Assembly: GCA_945787465.1 (NCBI GenBank)
Contig: CALZIZ010000007.1
Coordinates: forward strand, 1-32,926
Length of the DNA stretch: 32,926 bases
Reading direction: 5' to 3'
DNA from: an uncultured Desulfuromonadales bacterium
GTDB lineage: Bacteria; Desulfobacterota; Desulfuromonadia; Desulfuromonadales; Trichloromonadaceae
Shown here: positions 18,041 to 25,905 of the stretch, in pieces
How the letters are laid out: every line of letters starts with the position of its first letter
How positions within the stretch are numbered: the first letter of the stretch is position 1
The notes under the pieces: generated by a model
Seen by the model: only the letters and a program-made list of their open reading frames with translations
Told to the model about the DNA's origin: nothing
The model's database searches: none
Position numbers and translations under genes: made by a program

Positions 18041-20476
18041 TTAAGCCACTGCGGCGGTAAGGTCCCGTTTGTTCTTGGCCTTCTGCATGAACAAAACCAG
18101 CAGCGCCAGAACCACCCCGATACCATCGGTAACGAAGGTCGGCCAGTACAGCAGGAATGTCGCTGCCGCCAGAATCAGCCATTCGAGGACATTGGTCCGG
18201 CGGATCCAGAAGAGCATGGTCAGGGCCGAGAAGGCCACGGTGCCCAGGGTCGCCGAGAACATCGACGAGAAGACCTGCATCGGTTTGGCCGGACTTTCCC
18301 CTTCGATGACGATATCCCCCGGGTTGGCCAGCCCCCCCTCAAAAGCCTTGACCACCGCGACCTGACCGTCCCTCGAGGCGCGCAGCTCGATGAATTCGAC
18401 ACCGTCCTGCAGCTCGATCAGCAGGTCCCCCTTCCTGAAGCTGTCCCCTTCCTTGACGTGGACGCTGCTCACCGTGGCAAAGGGCATGTCGCTCTTCAGT
18501 TCGGGGGCGGTCACCTGGATCGGCTTGCCCTGAAAGAGGATGGACGGGGTGAAGGCGAACAGCAGCGGCATCACGTAGAGGAGCTTGGCGAACTTGAAAG
18601 CGGTCCATCCGGTCTTCCAGGGGTCGGCCTGGGCGATGGCCGCACCGGCGTAGGCGGCGACGCACACCGGAGGGGTGATGTTGGAGTCCTGGCTGAACCA
18701 GTAGACGATCATGTGGGCGGCCAGAACCGGGACCCCCAGCTCCACCAGCGGGGGGACGGCCAGAACAGCAGTGATCAGGTAGGCTGCGGTGACCGGCACC
18801 CCCATGCCGAGCACCAGCGAGGCAATGGCCACCAGCAGGATTGCCGCCAGCAGGTTGCCGCCGGCCAGGGAGATGATGATGTCGGAGAACTTCAGGCCGA
18901 TGCCGGTCAGGGAGATGGTGCCGACGATGATGCCGATGACCCCGAGGGTGGCGCCGATGATCAGGGTGTTGTTGGCCCCGGTCAGAATCGCCTCCCAGAT
19001 CTCTTTCGGCCCCATGCGGGTCTCTTTTCGGAACCAGCTGATGACGACGCAGGATATGGTTGCCCAGAAGGCGGAAAAGCCCGGCGAGCGGCCCATGATC
19101 ATCAGGATGGTGATGATGATCAGAGGCAGCGAGAAGTACCACTGCTTTTTCAGGACCTCCTTCCAGTGGGGGACCTCCTCGTCGGCGACCCCCTTGAGTC
19201 CCTGCTTTTTCGCCTCGAAATGGATCATGCAGAAGACCGAGAAGAAGTAGCACAGGGCGGGGAAGAGTGCGATCATCATGATGTAGGAATAGGGAGTTTC
19301 GGTCAACTCCGCCATCAGAAAGCCCCCCGCGCCCATAATGGGGGGGAGGAACATGCCGCCGATGGAGGCCGAAGGCTCGATGGCCCCGGCCACGTGGGGC
19401 TTGAAGCCGGCCTTCTTCATCAGCGGGATGGTGAAAGCTCCGGTGGAGACCGTGTTGGCGATGGCGCTCCCCGAAACCGAGCCGAACAGGGCCGAGGCGA
19501 TGACCGCCACCTTGGCCGGGCCGCCGGTGGTCTTGCCGGCGGTGGCCAGCGGCAGGTCGATGAAGAACTTGCCCGCTCCCGATTTGTGTAAAAAGGCGCC
19601 GAAGAAGATGAACAGGATGACGTAGGTGGCCAGCACGTTGGCCATGACGCCGAAGACTCCGTTGGTGGTCAGGAAAAGGGAGGTGCAGAGTCGCTCGATG
19701 CCGAAGCCGCGGTGCGCGAAGAGTTCCGGGAAGTAAGGTCCGAGATAGCCATAACAGAACATGGCGACCCCGATCAGAGTCATCGACCACCCCAGCACCC
19801 TGCGGCAGACCTCCAGGGAGAGGAGGATGCCGAGAATGCTGACCATGGCGTCGAGTTCCGTTTCGGCGCCGGCCCGGTAGTTGAGGTTTTCGAATTCGTG
19901 GATCCAGTAGTAGACCGCCGCCGCCGAGGCCAGCGCGAAAAGGATGTCGGAGAGGGTCGGATTCTGTTCCCAGCGCTTTATCATGGCGTTATCGGCCGCC
20001 ATCAGGCCCGCAGCGATCAGTAGTGTCCCGACGGCCAAGGGCCAGAGGCCGGCTGCCGATCCGAAGACGGCGATCATCCCCCCCTCTGCGTAGGCCCCGG
20101 AGACTTCAATCAGACGATCGTGAAAGGCCGCGGTGCTGTCGTAGAAAATAAAGATCGCCAGGGTGCAGGAGATGATCGCCCCGAGGAGGAACGAAAGAGG
20201 GATTCGGATGTGCGTCTTGCCCGCGGGGTACAGGAGGAAGACCAGCACATAAGTGGCGAAGACGTAAACCCCGCGGTGGTATTGGGTCGCCGTGGTGGCA
20301 AGGCCAGCGGTGTAGAGGTAGAAAAGAACCATCCCCCCCCCGGTCAAGGCGACCAGCCCTTTGATTATGCCGGTGGGGGAACGGTAGGTTCTGGTCTCCT
20401 TCTCCATCAGCTTTTTCAGCTTCTTCTGCTCTTCGGGAGAGAGATCCTGCAATTCTTCGGTCGGTTCCTGGGCCAT
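18041..20476 (-). CDS. TRAP transporter fused 4TM/12TM permease (TAXI type) with extra barrel-sandwich domain
   Basis: Inner-membrane permease of a TAXI-type TRAP transporter, 811 residues. A charged N-terminus (EELQDLSPEEQKKLKKLMEKE) precedes DctQ-like helices fused to a DctM-like 12-helix domain (about 250-640). Recognisable blocks are GKTTGGPAKVAVIASALFGSVSGSAIANTVSTG, EPSASIGGMFLPPIMGAGGF and SQDSNITPPVCVAAYAGAAI. Residues about 665-728 form a lipoyl/biotinyl-like fold (VSSVHVKEGDSFRKGDLLIEL then DGQVAVVKAFEGGLANPGD) without the modifiable lysine. Further hydrophobic helices follow (TLGTVAFSALTMLFW, WLILAAATFLLYW, IGVVLALLVLFM). ATG 20476 is preferred over GTG 20482. The binding-protein gene lies upstream and usp downstream. 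The substrate is unknown, probably a small organic acid. Confidence 0.93.
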   Translation of the reverse strand: MAQEPTEELQDLSPEEQKKLKKLMEKETRTYRSPTGIIKGLVALTGGGMVLFYLYTAGLATTATQYHRGVYVFATYVLVFLLYPAGKTHIRIPLSFLLGAIISCTLAIFIFYDSTAAFHDRLIEVSGAYAEGGMIAVFGSAAGLWPLAVGTLLIAAGLMAADNAMIKRWEQNPTLSDILFALASAAAVYYWIHEFENLNYRAGAETELDAMVSILGILLSLEVCRRVLGWSMTLIGVAMFCYGYLGPYFPELFAHRGFGIERLCTSLFLTTNGVFGVMANVLATYVILFIFFGAFLHKSGAGKFFIDLPLATAGKTTGGPAKVAVIASALFGSVSGSAIANTVSTGAFTIPLMKKAGFKPHVAGAIEPSASIGGMFLPPIMGAGGFLMAELTETPYSYIMMIALFPALCYFFSVFCMIHFEAKKQGLKGVADEEVPHWKEVLKKQWYFSLPLIIITILMIMGRSPGFSAFWATISCVVISWFRKETRMGPKEIWEAILTGANNTLIIGATLGVIGIIVGTISLTGIGLKFSDIIISLAGGNLLAAILLVAIASLVLGMGVPVTAAYLITAVLAVPPLVELGVPVLAAHMIVYWFSQDSNITPPVCVAAYAGAAIAQADPWKTGWTAFKFAKLLYVMPLLFAFTPSILFQGKPIQVTAPELKSDMPFATVSSVHVKEGDSFRKGDLLIELQDGVEFIELRASRDGQVAVVKAFEGGLANPGDIVIEGESPAKPMQVFSSMFSATLGTVAFSALTMLFWIRRTNVLEWLILAAATFLLYWPTFVTDGIGVVLALLVLFMQKAKNKRDLTAAVA

Positions 20477-20533
20477 GGCCACCTGCCTTGTAGGAGAGGG
20501 GGGCTAAGGGAATGTCTTTTCAGTCTATCTGCG

Positions 20534-20556
20534 AAGCGGGGCACAGGGCCCCGCTT
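20534..20556. promoter_or_regulatory. Intergenic stem-loop between TAXI binding protein and permease
   Basis: AAGCGGGGC and GCCCCGCTT form a perfect 9-bp stem with a 5-base loop in the 105-base gap between the two transporter genes. There is no T-run. Such hairpins commonly protect the 3' end of binding-protein mRNA or partly attenuate permease expression; that role is inferred. Confidence 0.5.
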
Positions 20557-20581
20557 ATTCAGGTGATGATTCCTCGAAAAA

Positions 20582-21580
20582 TCACTCGCCCGCCTGCTCC
20601 GGGTTAAGAGTCAGGCCCTTTTCCACCCAGAGTTTCTTCGCCCCTTCGTGGACCGGCGTCACGATGCCTTTAAGGGCGCCTTCAACCGACATCGCCTTGG
20701 CGGTGCTCTTTACCTTGACCATGTAAGCGAGCCCTTCGGGGGTGAAGATGTTCTGGGTGGCGTCATAGACCATCGCGGGTTTGACATGTTTGCCGGCCAC
20801 CCAGAGGGCCGAATCCTGGAAGGTCTGAACGTCGTAATCGACGCCGCTGTAGGTGCCGGCGGGAATGGTGACCGGAGCGTAGAAGGGGTACTGTGCGAAA
20901 GCCCCTCCCTTTTCGCCTTCCTCCCAGGTGGAGAGGATCTTGATCTTGTTGCTGGCAGCCGCCTGGATGACCGAGGAGTTGGGGAAGCCGGCAAAGACCC
21001 ACATGCCGTCGATCAGGCGGTCCCCCAGGGCCGAGGCGGCCTTGCTGTAGCCGAGGAACTCCGTTTTCATCTTGTCCCACAGGCCAAGGGCTTCAAAGTA
21101 ACGCTGGGCGGCCGCCGCGGCCCCCGAACCGGCCCCGCCGACAGCGACCCGCTTGCCGGCCAGATCGCTGATCGAACTGATGCCGCCCCCCTCCAGGACG
21201 ATCAAGTGGGCAGGGGCGCCGTACAGATAGGCTATGGCATGGACATTCTCATATTTGCGCTCGTCCTTGGGCAGTTTGCCGTTGCGTGCCAGGAAAGTGT
21301 CGCCCGAATACGCAATACCGAAGTCTGCGTCACCGGAATTAATCCGGCGCACGTTCTCCACCGAGCCGGCCGAGGCCATGTTGGAGACCTCCACGTTGGG
21401 AAGCTTTTTGGAAAGCCGGGCGGCCATGCCGTTGGAGAAGTACTGGAAGGTTCCTCCCTCGGGTCCACCGGAGAAACCCAGGCGGGTTTTGGCGGCCAAA
21501 CCGGTATCGGGGATCAGGATCAGGGCTGCTGCTGCGAGGATAGCGCTGAACAGGGACAGGAAGCGAGCTGTTTTACCCAT
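20582..21580 (-). CDS. TAXI-family TRAP transporter solute-binding protein
   Basis: Periplasmic receptor for the TRAP transporter, 332 residues. A signal peptide (MGKTARFLSLFSAILAAAALILIPDTGLAA) precedes the mature start KTRLGFSGGPEGGTFQYFSNGMAARL. It is followed by typical TAXI blocks: ADFGIAYSGDTF, SDLAGKRVAVGGAGSGA, TIPAGTYSGVD and a GIVTPVHEGA C-terminus. A ribosome-binding site (AGGAG) lies 8 bases upstream. The downstream gene on the same strand is the fused permease. A decayed relative sits at 1019-1351. TAXI proteins characterised elsewhere bind glutamate-like ligands or organic acids; the malate-metabolising genes next door suggest an organic acid, which is inference. Confidence 0.94.
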   Translation of the reverse strand: MGKTARFLSLFSAILAAAALILIPDTGLAAKTRLGFSGGPEGGTFQYFSNGMAARLSKKLPNVEVSNMASAGSVENVRRINSGDADFGIAYSGDTFLARNGKLPKDERKYENVHAIAYLYGAPAHLIVLEGGGISSISDLAGKRVAVGGAGSGAAAAAQRYFEALGLWDKMKTEFLGYSKAASALGDRLIDGMWVFAGFPNSSVIQAAASNKIKILSTWEEGEKGGAFAQYPFYAPVTIPAGTYSGVDYDVQTFQDSALWVAGKHVKPAMVYDATQNIFTPEGLAYMVKVKSTAKAMSVEGALKGIVTPVHEGAKKLWVEKGLTLNPEQAGE

Positions 21581-21881
21581 GGCTTGACTCCTTCTTCAGT
21601 AAAGTGGGATGCAACGGGTACAAACCCCTTATTAATCAATATCATGGGAAATCTTTTCCGCAAGGATTAGACATGTTTGTGTTTGTTTGCCAATTTAGGG
21701 AGGTTGCCTCTGAATGGGCGGTTCAGGCCCTCCCTCATCGCAGTCGGGTCTGCCGCCTCACTCGTTGACACGAACCTGCCTGTTGTTAGACTCGCAATAA
21801 AGGTCCTGAGACCAATTGCGCCAAAACCATGCGCTCAATACGCGAAACAACCTCAGGTCGGGATTAAGGGAGATAAAACCT
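21581..21881. other. Divergent intergenic region
   Basis: About 300 bases between the minus-strand TAXI receptor and the plus-strand Liv-type receptor. TTGACA at 21765-21770 is a possible -35 for the plus-strand gene, with only a weak -10 about 17 bases later. Nothing else is recognised. Confidence 0.3.
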
Positions 21882-23087
21882 ATGCGGTGCGCCCCCCCAA
21901 TACTCCTTTCTATGGTCAGCTTCTTTCTCTCCGTTTCTATCTTCGCTTTGAGCCCGGCATTGGCGCAGGAAAGTCTCAAAGTGGGTATTATCCTGCCTTT
22001 AACAGGTTCGCAATCCTTCTTTGGCGAGGTTGAGAAGAAGGCCTTTAACCTGGCCTTGAACGAGATCAATGCGGCCGGCGGTATCAATGGAAAGAAACTG
22101 GAATTGATCATTGAAGATGATCGAAGTTCCCCGGAGGTCGGCGCTTCTGTGGCCAGAAAACTTATCGAAAAGGACAAGGTTTTGATGCTGGGAGGAGGGT
22201 ACAGCAGTTCGGTAACGGCCAAAGTCGCTGAAGTGGCTCAACAGCTGCGCATTCCCTTTCTTATCAATACGGGCTCGGCCGATGGCATTACCATGCAGGG
22301 CTGGGAGTATGTCTTTCGTTTAAATCCGCCATCCAGCGAGTATTCCGCCATTGCAGCAGACTTTCTAGCCCAAGTGGTCAAACCTGAAACCGTTGCCATT
22401 ATCTATGAAAATTCAGCCTTTGGTCGGTCGCAGGCCAGGTTCTTCGAGGAAGCCTGTAACAAGTTAGGGATCAAGCTGGTCCTGAAGGAAAGTTATAATC
22501 AGGCCGATTTCAAGCTCTGGCGGGTCATGCAGATACTTCTCAAGGTGAAGCACGAAAAACCGGATGTGGTGTACATGGTTTCATACCTGCTCGATGCCAG
22601 TCTCATCATGCATCAGGCGAGAGCTTTGGCCTGGGCGCCCAAATTGTATTTGGGCGGCGGGGCAGGATTCACCCTGCCGGAATTTTACGAGCTGACCAAA
22701 CAGGAATCCGAGAACGTGATGACAGTGACCCTGTGGCACCAGACATTACCCCATCCCGGAGCCATGGATTACTTCACAAAATTCAAGGAAAATTACGATC
22801 GGGAATCCGATTATCATGGGGCCGAGGCGTATTCGGCCGCCTACGTCATCGCCGACGTTCTTAAACGTACGAAATCGTTCGGAGCCGAACATCTGAGGCA
22901 GGCGCTGCTGGAAACCGACATGATGACCCCTTTCGGCCCTGTGAAATTCATTTCTTACGACAACAAGACCAACCAAAACAAACTAAACACCTATCTAGGG
23001 CAATGGATAAATGGGAAATTAGAGCTTGTCTGGCCCGAAAACGTGGCTCAGGAAAAATATGTTTATCCGGCAGAACAGCCCCAATAG
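21882..23087 (+). CDS. Leu/Ile/Val-type ABC substrate-binding protein (orphan)
   Basis: A periplasmic binding protein of 401 residues from ATG 21882, which has GGGAG upstream; an earlier ATG at 21816 would place 22 non-signal residues before the signal peptide. The signal peptide (LLSMVSFFLSVSIFALSPALA) precedes ESLKVGIILPLTGSQSFFGEVEKKAFNLALNEINAAGGINGKKLELIIEDDRS, the hallmark of the type I LivJ/LivK fold, followed by GGYSSSVTAKVAEVAQQL and a C-terminal GPVKFISYDN segment. No LivH, M, G or F permease or ATPase genes are adjacent, so it must work with a distant transporter or act as a sensor. The ligand is not predictable beyond an amino acid or amide-type compound. Confidence 0.9.
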   Translation: MRCAPPILLSMVSFFLSVSIFALSPALAQESLKVGIILPLTGSQSFFGEVEKKAFNLALNEINAAGGINGKKLELIIEDDRSSPEVGASVARKLIEKDKVLMLGGGYSSSVTAKVAEVAQQLRIPFLINTGSADGITMQGWEYVFRLNPPSSEYSAIAADFLAQVVKPETVAIIYENSAFGRSQARFFEEACNKLGIKLVLKESYNQADFKLWRVMQILLKVKHEKPDVVYMVSYLLDASLIMHQARALAWAPKLYLGGGAGFTLPEFYELTKQESENVMTVTLWHQTLPHPGAMDYFTKFKENYDRESDYHGAEAYSAAYVIADVLKRTKSFGAEHLRQALLETDMMTPFGPVKFISYDNKTNQNKLNTYLGQWINGKLELVWPENVAQEKYVYPAEQPQ

Positions 23088-23251
23088 CGGGCGGGCAACA
23101 GATGTCCCGAAGGTTCCTTTTAAGGCCTGATTCGGAAAAATAGGGTTTGATCCGTGTCCAGAAGGTGTTGATCCTTGGTTTTTCTCCCAGGGATCCGGCG
23201 ATTAAAGGGTTCGGCAGCGGGGTTGATGAAGGTGGACTTCACATCCTTGAT

Positions 23252-23761
23252 TTATTTGAATTTTTCCAGGCAGGCGCGGATGAAGGCAGGAAGATCTCCC
23301 GGGTTTCGGCTGCTGACCAGGTTATCGTCCTCGACGACCTCCTCGTCGATAAACTGAGCCCCGGCCCGTTCGATCTCCTGGACAATCGACCTGTAGCCTG
23401 TGATCCTGCGCCCTTTCAGAACGCCGGCGGCCACCAGAAGTTGAGGTCCATGGCAGATGGCGAACACCGGCCTGCCGCATTCGACAAAATCCCGTACCAA
23501 CCGCACTGCATCGGCATTTTGTCGCAGACGGGAGGGCGAATGCCCGCCAGGGATCAGCAGGGCGTCAAAATCCCTCGCGGAAACCTCGGCAACTGCCCTG
23601 TCGATGGGGGCTTCGGCCTTTCCCTTCTTGCCCCTTACGTTTTTTCCCGCCTGCAGGCCGAGATGGACAATCTCGTACCCTTTTTGCCGAAAAGCCTCGA
23701 TCGGCCGTGCGTACTCCGAATCCTCAAACTGATCGGCAATCAGAACGGCGATTTTTGCCAT
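23252..23761 (-). CDS. DJ-1/PfpI family protein (type 1 glutamine amidotransferase-like)
   Basis: A 169-residue cytoplasmic protein of the PfpI/YhbO/DJ-1 group, variously described as deglycase, chaperone or protease-like. It opens MAKIAVLIADQFEDSEYARP with the conserved Glu, carries DFDALLIPGGHSP, and has the nucleophile Cys-His pair in VFAICHGPQLL and the ADN/SSRNPGDLPAF C-terminal block. The start at 23761 is chosen because AGGAAG lies just upstream; the frame's earlier ATGs encode non-conserved residues. It lies about 137 bases downstream of the broken PEBP gene on the same strand, with a strong hairpin in the gap. Confidence 0.92.
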   Translation of the reverse strand: MAKIAVLIADQFEDSEYARPIEAFRQKGYEIVHLGLQAGKNVRGKKGKAEAPIDRAVAEVSARDFDALLIPGGHSPSRLRQNADAVRLVRDFVECGRPVFAICHGPQLLVAAGVLKGRRITGYRSIVQEIERAGAQFIDEEVVEDDNLVSSRNPGDLPAFIRACLEKFK

Positions 23762-23791
23762 TTTCTTCCTCCCGGTCGGTCCAGAATGCAT

Positions 23792-23812
23792 CTGCAGAGG
23801 GGGCCCCTGCAG
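23792..23812. promoter_or_regulatory. Hairpin upstream of the DJ-1/PfpI gene
   Basis: CTGCAG...GGGG pairs with CCCC...TGCAG in the gap between the PEBP gene and the PfpI start. It has a minimal loop and no T-run. It could be an mRNA leader structure; its role is unknown. Confidence 0.3.
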
Positions 23813-23897
23813 GAAATTGCCCCCGTTGTTCAAAACATCGAGCTGGCGAACACTTCGACACTCTGAGATTTCGTCGCGCCAAAACGGCCACGACAAC

Positions 23898-24455
23898 TCA
23901 AGGCGCATACCTTCCCATCAGTTGGGCTTCGGCCAGAACATGCCCTTTCATCGCATCAAGAAGCTGGGGTTTGGTCAGGCCCTCTTCGAGCTCGAGGTCT
24001 GCATCCAGGGCATAGAGTTTGAAATAATAGCGGTGGGTGCCGCCCGGCGGGCAGGGACCACCGTAGCCGGTACGACGAAAGTCGTTGCGTCCCTGGGTGG
24101 AACCGTCCACCAGGGTCCCTTCCGGAGCCACACCCTCGGCAAGCCCGTCGCTGCCTGCGGGGATGTTGTACATGACCCAGTGCACCCAGGTCCCCATCGG
24201 GGCGTCAGGATCATCGCAGATCAATGCCAGGCTTCTGGTCCCCTGCGGCTGGCCACTCCAGGCCAGTGGAGGGGAGACGTCCTCACCATCGCAGGTTATA
24301 GTGTTGGGGAATTATCCCCTCATCGTCAAACGCCGTGCTGGTAATTTTCATCGTCACGGTCAGGCCTCCTCGTGGTCCTTTTGTGGCATTCGCCGGTTCT
24401 GGCAGGCCCAAAGCAGCAGGCCCGCCAATAGAATCCCCACCATCCTTCCGGCCAT
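23898..24455 (-). pseudogene. YbhB/YbcL-type PEBP (Raf kinase inhibitor-like) lipoprotein, two frameshifts
   Basis: Three reading-frame pieces form one gene. From ATG 24455 (AGGAGA 7 bases upstream) comes a lipoprotein signal, MAGRMVGILLAGLLLWACQN, with a lipobox Cys, which runs into a TGA. In another frame comes MKITSTAFDDEGIIPQHY (from 24351), the usual PEBP N-terminal strand. Near 24298 an apparent extra A (TATAACC for TATACC) shifts it; removing that base gives YTCDGEDVSPPLAWSG, which joins MICDDPDAPMGTWVHWVMYNIP, the PEBP ligand-site signature, and on to GRYAP. The signal and C-terminal pieces are in the same frame, so two roughly compensating indels are implied. Family members are small cytoplasmic or membrane-anchored proteins of uncertain function. 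Sequencing error cannot be excluded. Confidence 0.75.
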
Positions 24456-25310
24456 TACTCATCTCTCCTGGGTCAGCTGCCATAACCTCCGATACCACCG
24501 TTTCGTTCGGCCATTATACCATCTGCTGGGGATAGTTCTGTTGGGGGCGATGACGCGTCAGCAGGACTATGATCATCAGCTGAAATTGATGAGGGGCTCT
24601 TTCGTTTGTAAGGCAGAGCCGCAGAGCCGTAGGGAAGACCAGGGGCAGTTCCAGAAGAACCTGGTAGCTCTGAATGGTTTTTGACAAAGGTTCCTATTCC
24701 TCTGCGTCCTTGCACCCTTGCGCTGAGAACAGGTTTGGGGCTGGAAGGCTTTTGGTCTGGGGCATTGGGGGGCTACCATCTGTAAAGCAAGAGAAAAATG
24801 GGTGAATTTTAACCTCTGAGGGTGTTTTTTGCCGATATTTTTGGGCCCCAATTGGGCCAATAAGTAAATCTGAGCGCAGAGCATCCGCATGATCACTCTA
24901 GAAAGAGAGCCCCTGCTGTCTGTGGAACCTGGGGCTTTCGGGTAATGATTGGACCGTGGTGTCTGCCGGTGTTTCTGGGGGAGGCAAACTGTTCCATTAA
25001 TCGTCTTATTGGTTTTCGAGGGTGGCTATGGGTAAAAAATCGGTTTGTCTTAGAAACCCAGCATTTGTGGAATTACCGGGGAGCTTTCAAGGGAGGGGAA
25101 GGGGAAGTTTTACAGAGGTTGCTATACAGAACTCCCCCTGTCCGGATGAGGGGCAGTTCTCAAATCATTATGCCAGGCGGTGCATCATCTGCCGGTTTAC
25201 AGAACCGTTCTGTCGGTGCTCTCCGTCCCCACCTACCGGATTGACACTTGTCAACTGATTCCTGGCTAAGGTATAAACTAAAAACCTAGAATATTTAGGG
25301 TTTATAGCTT

Positions 25311-25330
25311 AGTTTCCATATACGGAAACT
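25311..25330. repeat. 20-bp palindrome
   Basis: AGTTTCC and GGAAACT are inverted around ATATAC. It lies 18 bases before the 142-bp element and resembles that element's terminal AGTTTTCAT..GGAAAC arms. Confidence 0.45.
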
Positions 25331-25347
25331 ATGGATGGAACTAGCCC

Positions 25348-25489
25348 AGTTTTCATATGGGAAACGAGCAATTTTTCGCAAGATCAAGGAAATCAAGAGC
25401 TTGCGCGGAGACGTACATTGTACGTCGCACAAACAAGATCGCAGATTGACGCAGAGATTGCAGAAAAGGGCCGTTTCCGGATGAAAACT
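25348..25489. mobile_element. MITE-like element, 142 bp
   Basis: The terminal arms AGTTTTCATATGGGAAACG and (other strand) AGTTTTCATCCGGAAACG are imperfect inverted repeats. The centre holds the hairpin GACGTAC-ATT-GTACGTC. It has no coding capacity. ACTAGC occurs just outside both ends and could be a target duplication or part of the arm. The architecture fits a non-autonomous palindromic element. Confidence 0.5.
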
Positions 25490-25693
25490 AGCTGAGTTGA
25501 CATTGAATATCGATTAGGAAAACATCTTAATGGTTTGCTGAAAATATCCGGGCTGTGCCCCCGCGGGGGGGCTGGCAAAAACTTGATCGCAACTGGGTAT
25601 TTCAAGGTCGACGGCGAGGCGGGACTGCGCAAACGGTGCAAAATTTGCACAGGTCAGGTCGTTGAATTCGAGGGACATGAAATAGTCATAAAA

Positions 25694-25845
25694 TGATGGC
25701 GTCGCAAAAAGTCCGATCTACTGCGTTGCAGCGCTTTTTCAGGACTTCGACATACCATATGTATGCCTTCACCCCTGAAAACCCACTACGCCTTGTAGAT
25801 CGAAATTTTTGCTTAGCCATCTCATGACTTTTTGCGAGTGCATCA
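25694..25845. mobile_element. MITE-like element, 152 bp, with TAAAA duplication
   Basis: The left end TGATGGCGTCGCAAAAAGTC and the right end (other strand) TGATGCACTCGCAAAAAGTC are nearly identical inverted 20-mers. TAAAA flanks both sides (25689-25693 and 25846-25850), the flanks extending as TCATAAAATGA on both sides. It encodes nothing. It sits 60 bases before the site-2 protease start and may have displaced or supplied that gene's promoter. Confidence 0.65.
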
Positions 25846-25905
25846 TAAAATGAGGGAAGGCTGTAACGTTCGTTATCTCCAAAATCCCGACTATCAGGAA
25901 TTTCA

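Larger units (their letters stand above)
24456..25905. other. 1.45-kb gene-poor region with MITE-like elements
   Basis: No gene is supported. The frame at 25022-25258 is Cys-rich but has no convincing start or family. A hairpin with AGCCCC/GGGGCT arms lies around 24907-24936, a palindrome at 25311-25330, and two MITE-like elements at 25348-25489 and 25694-25845. The interval 24530-24900 has nothing I can name. Confidence 0.45.

Noticed and set aside
18458-19591. Long plus-strand frame opposite the TRAP permease
   Set aside because: His/Gly/Asp-rich shadow of a GC-rich membrane-protein gene; no start signal or domain.
25022-25258. Cys-rich 78-residue frame
   Set aside because: No homologous pattern could be recognised and codon use looks random; it lies in a repeat-rich non-coding stretch.
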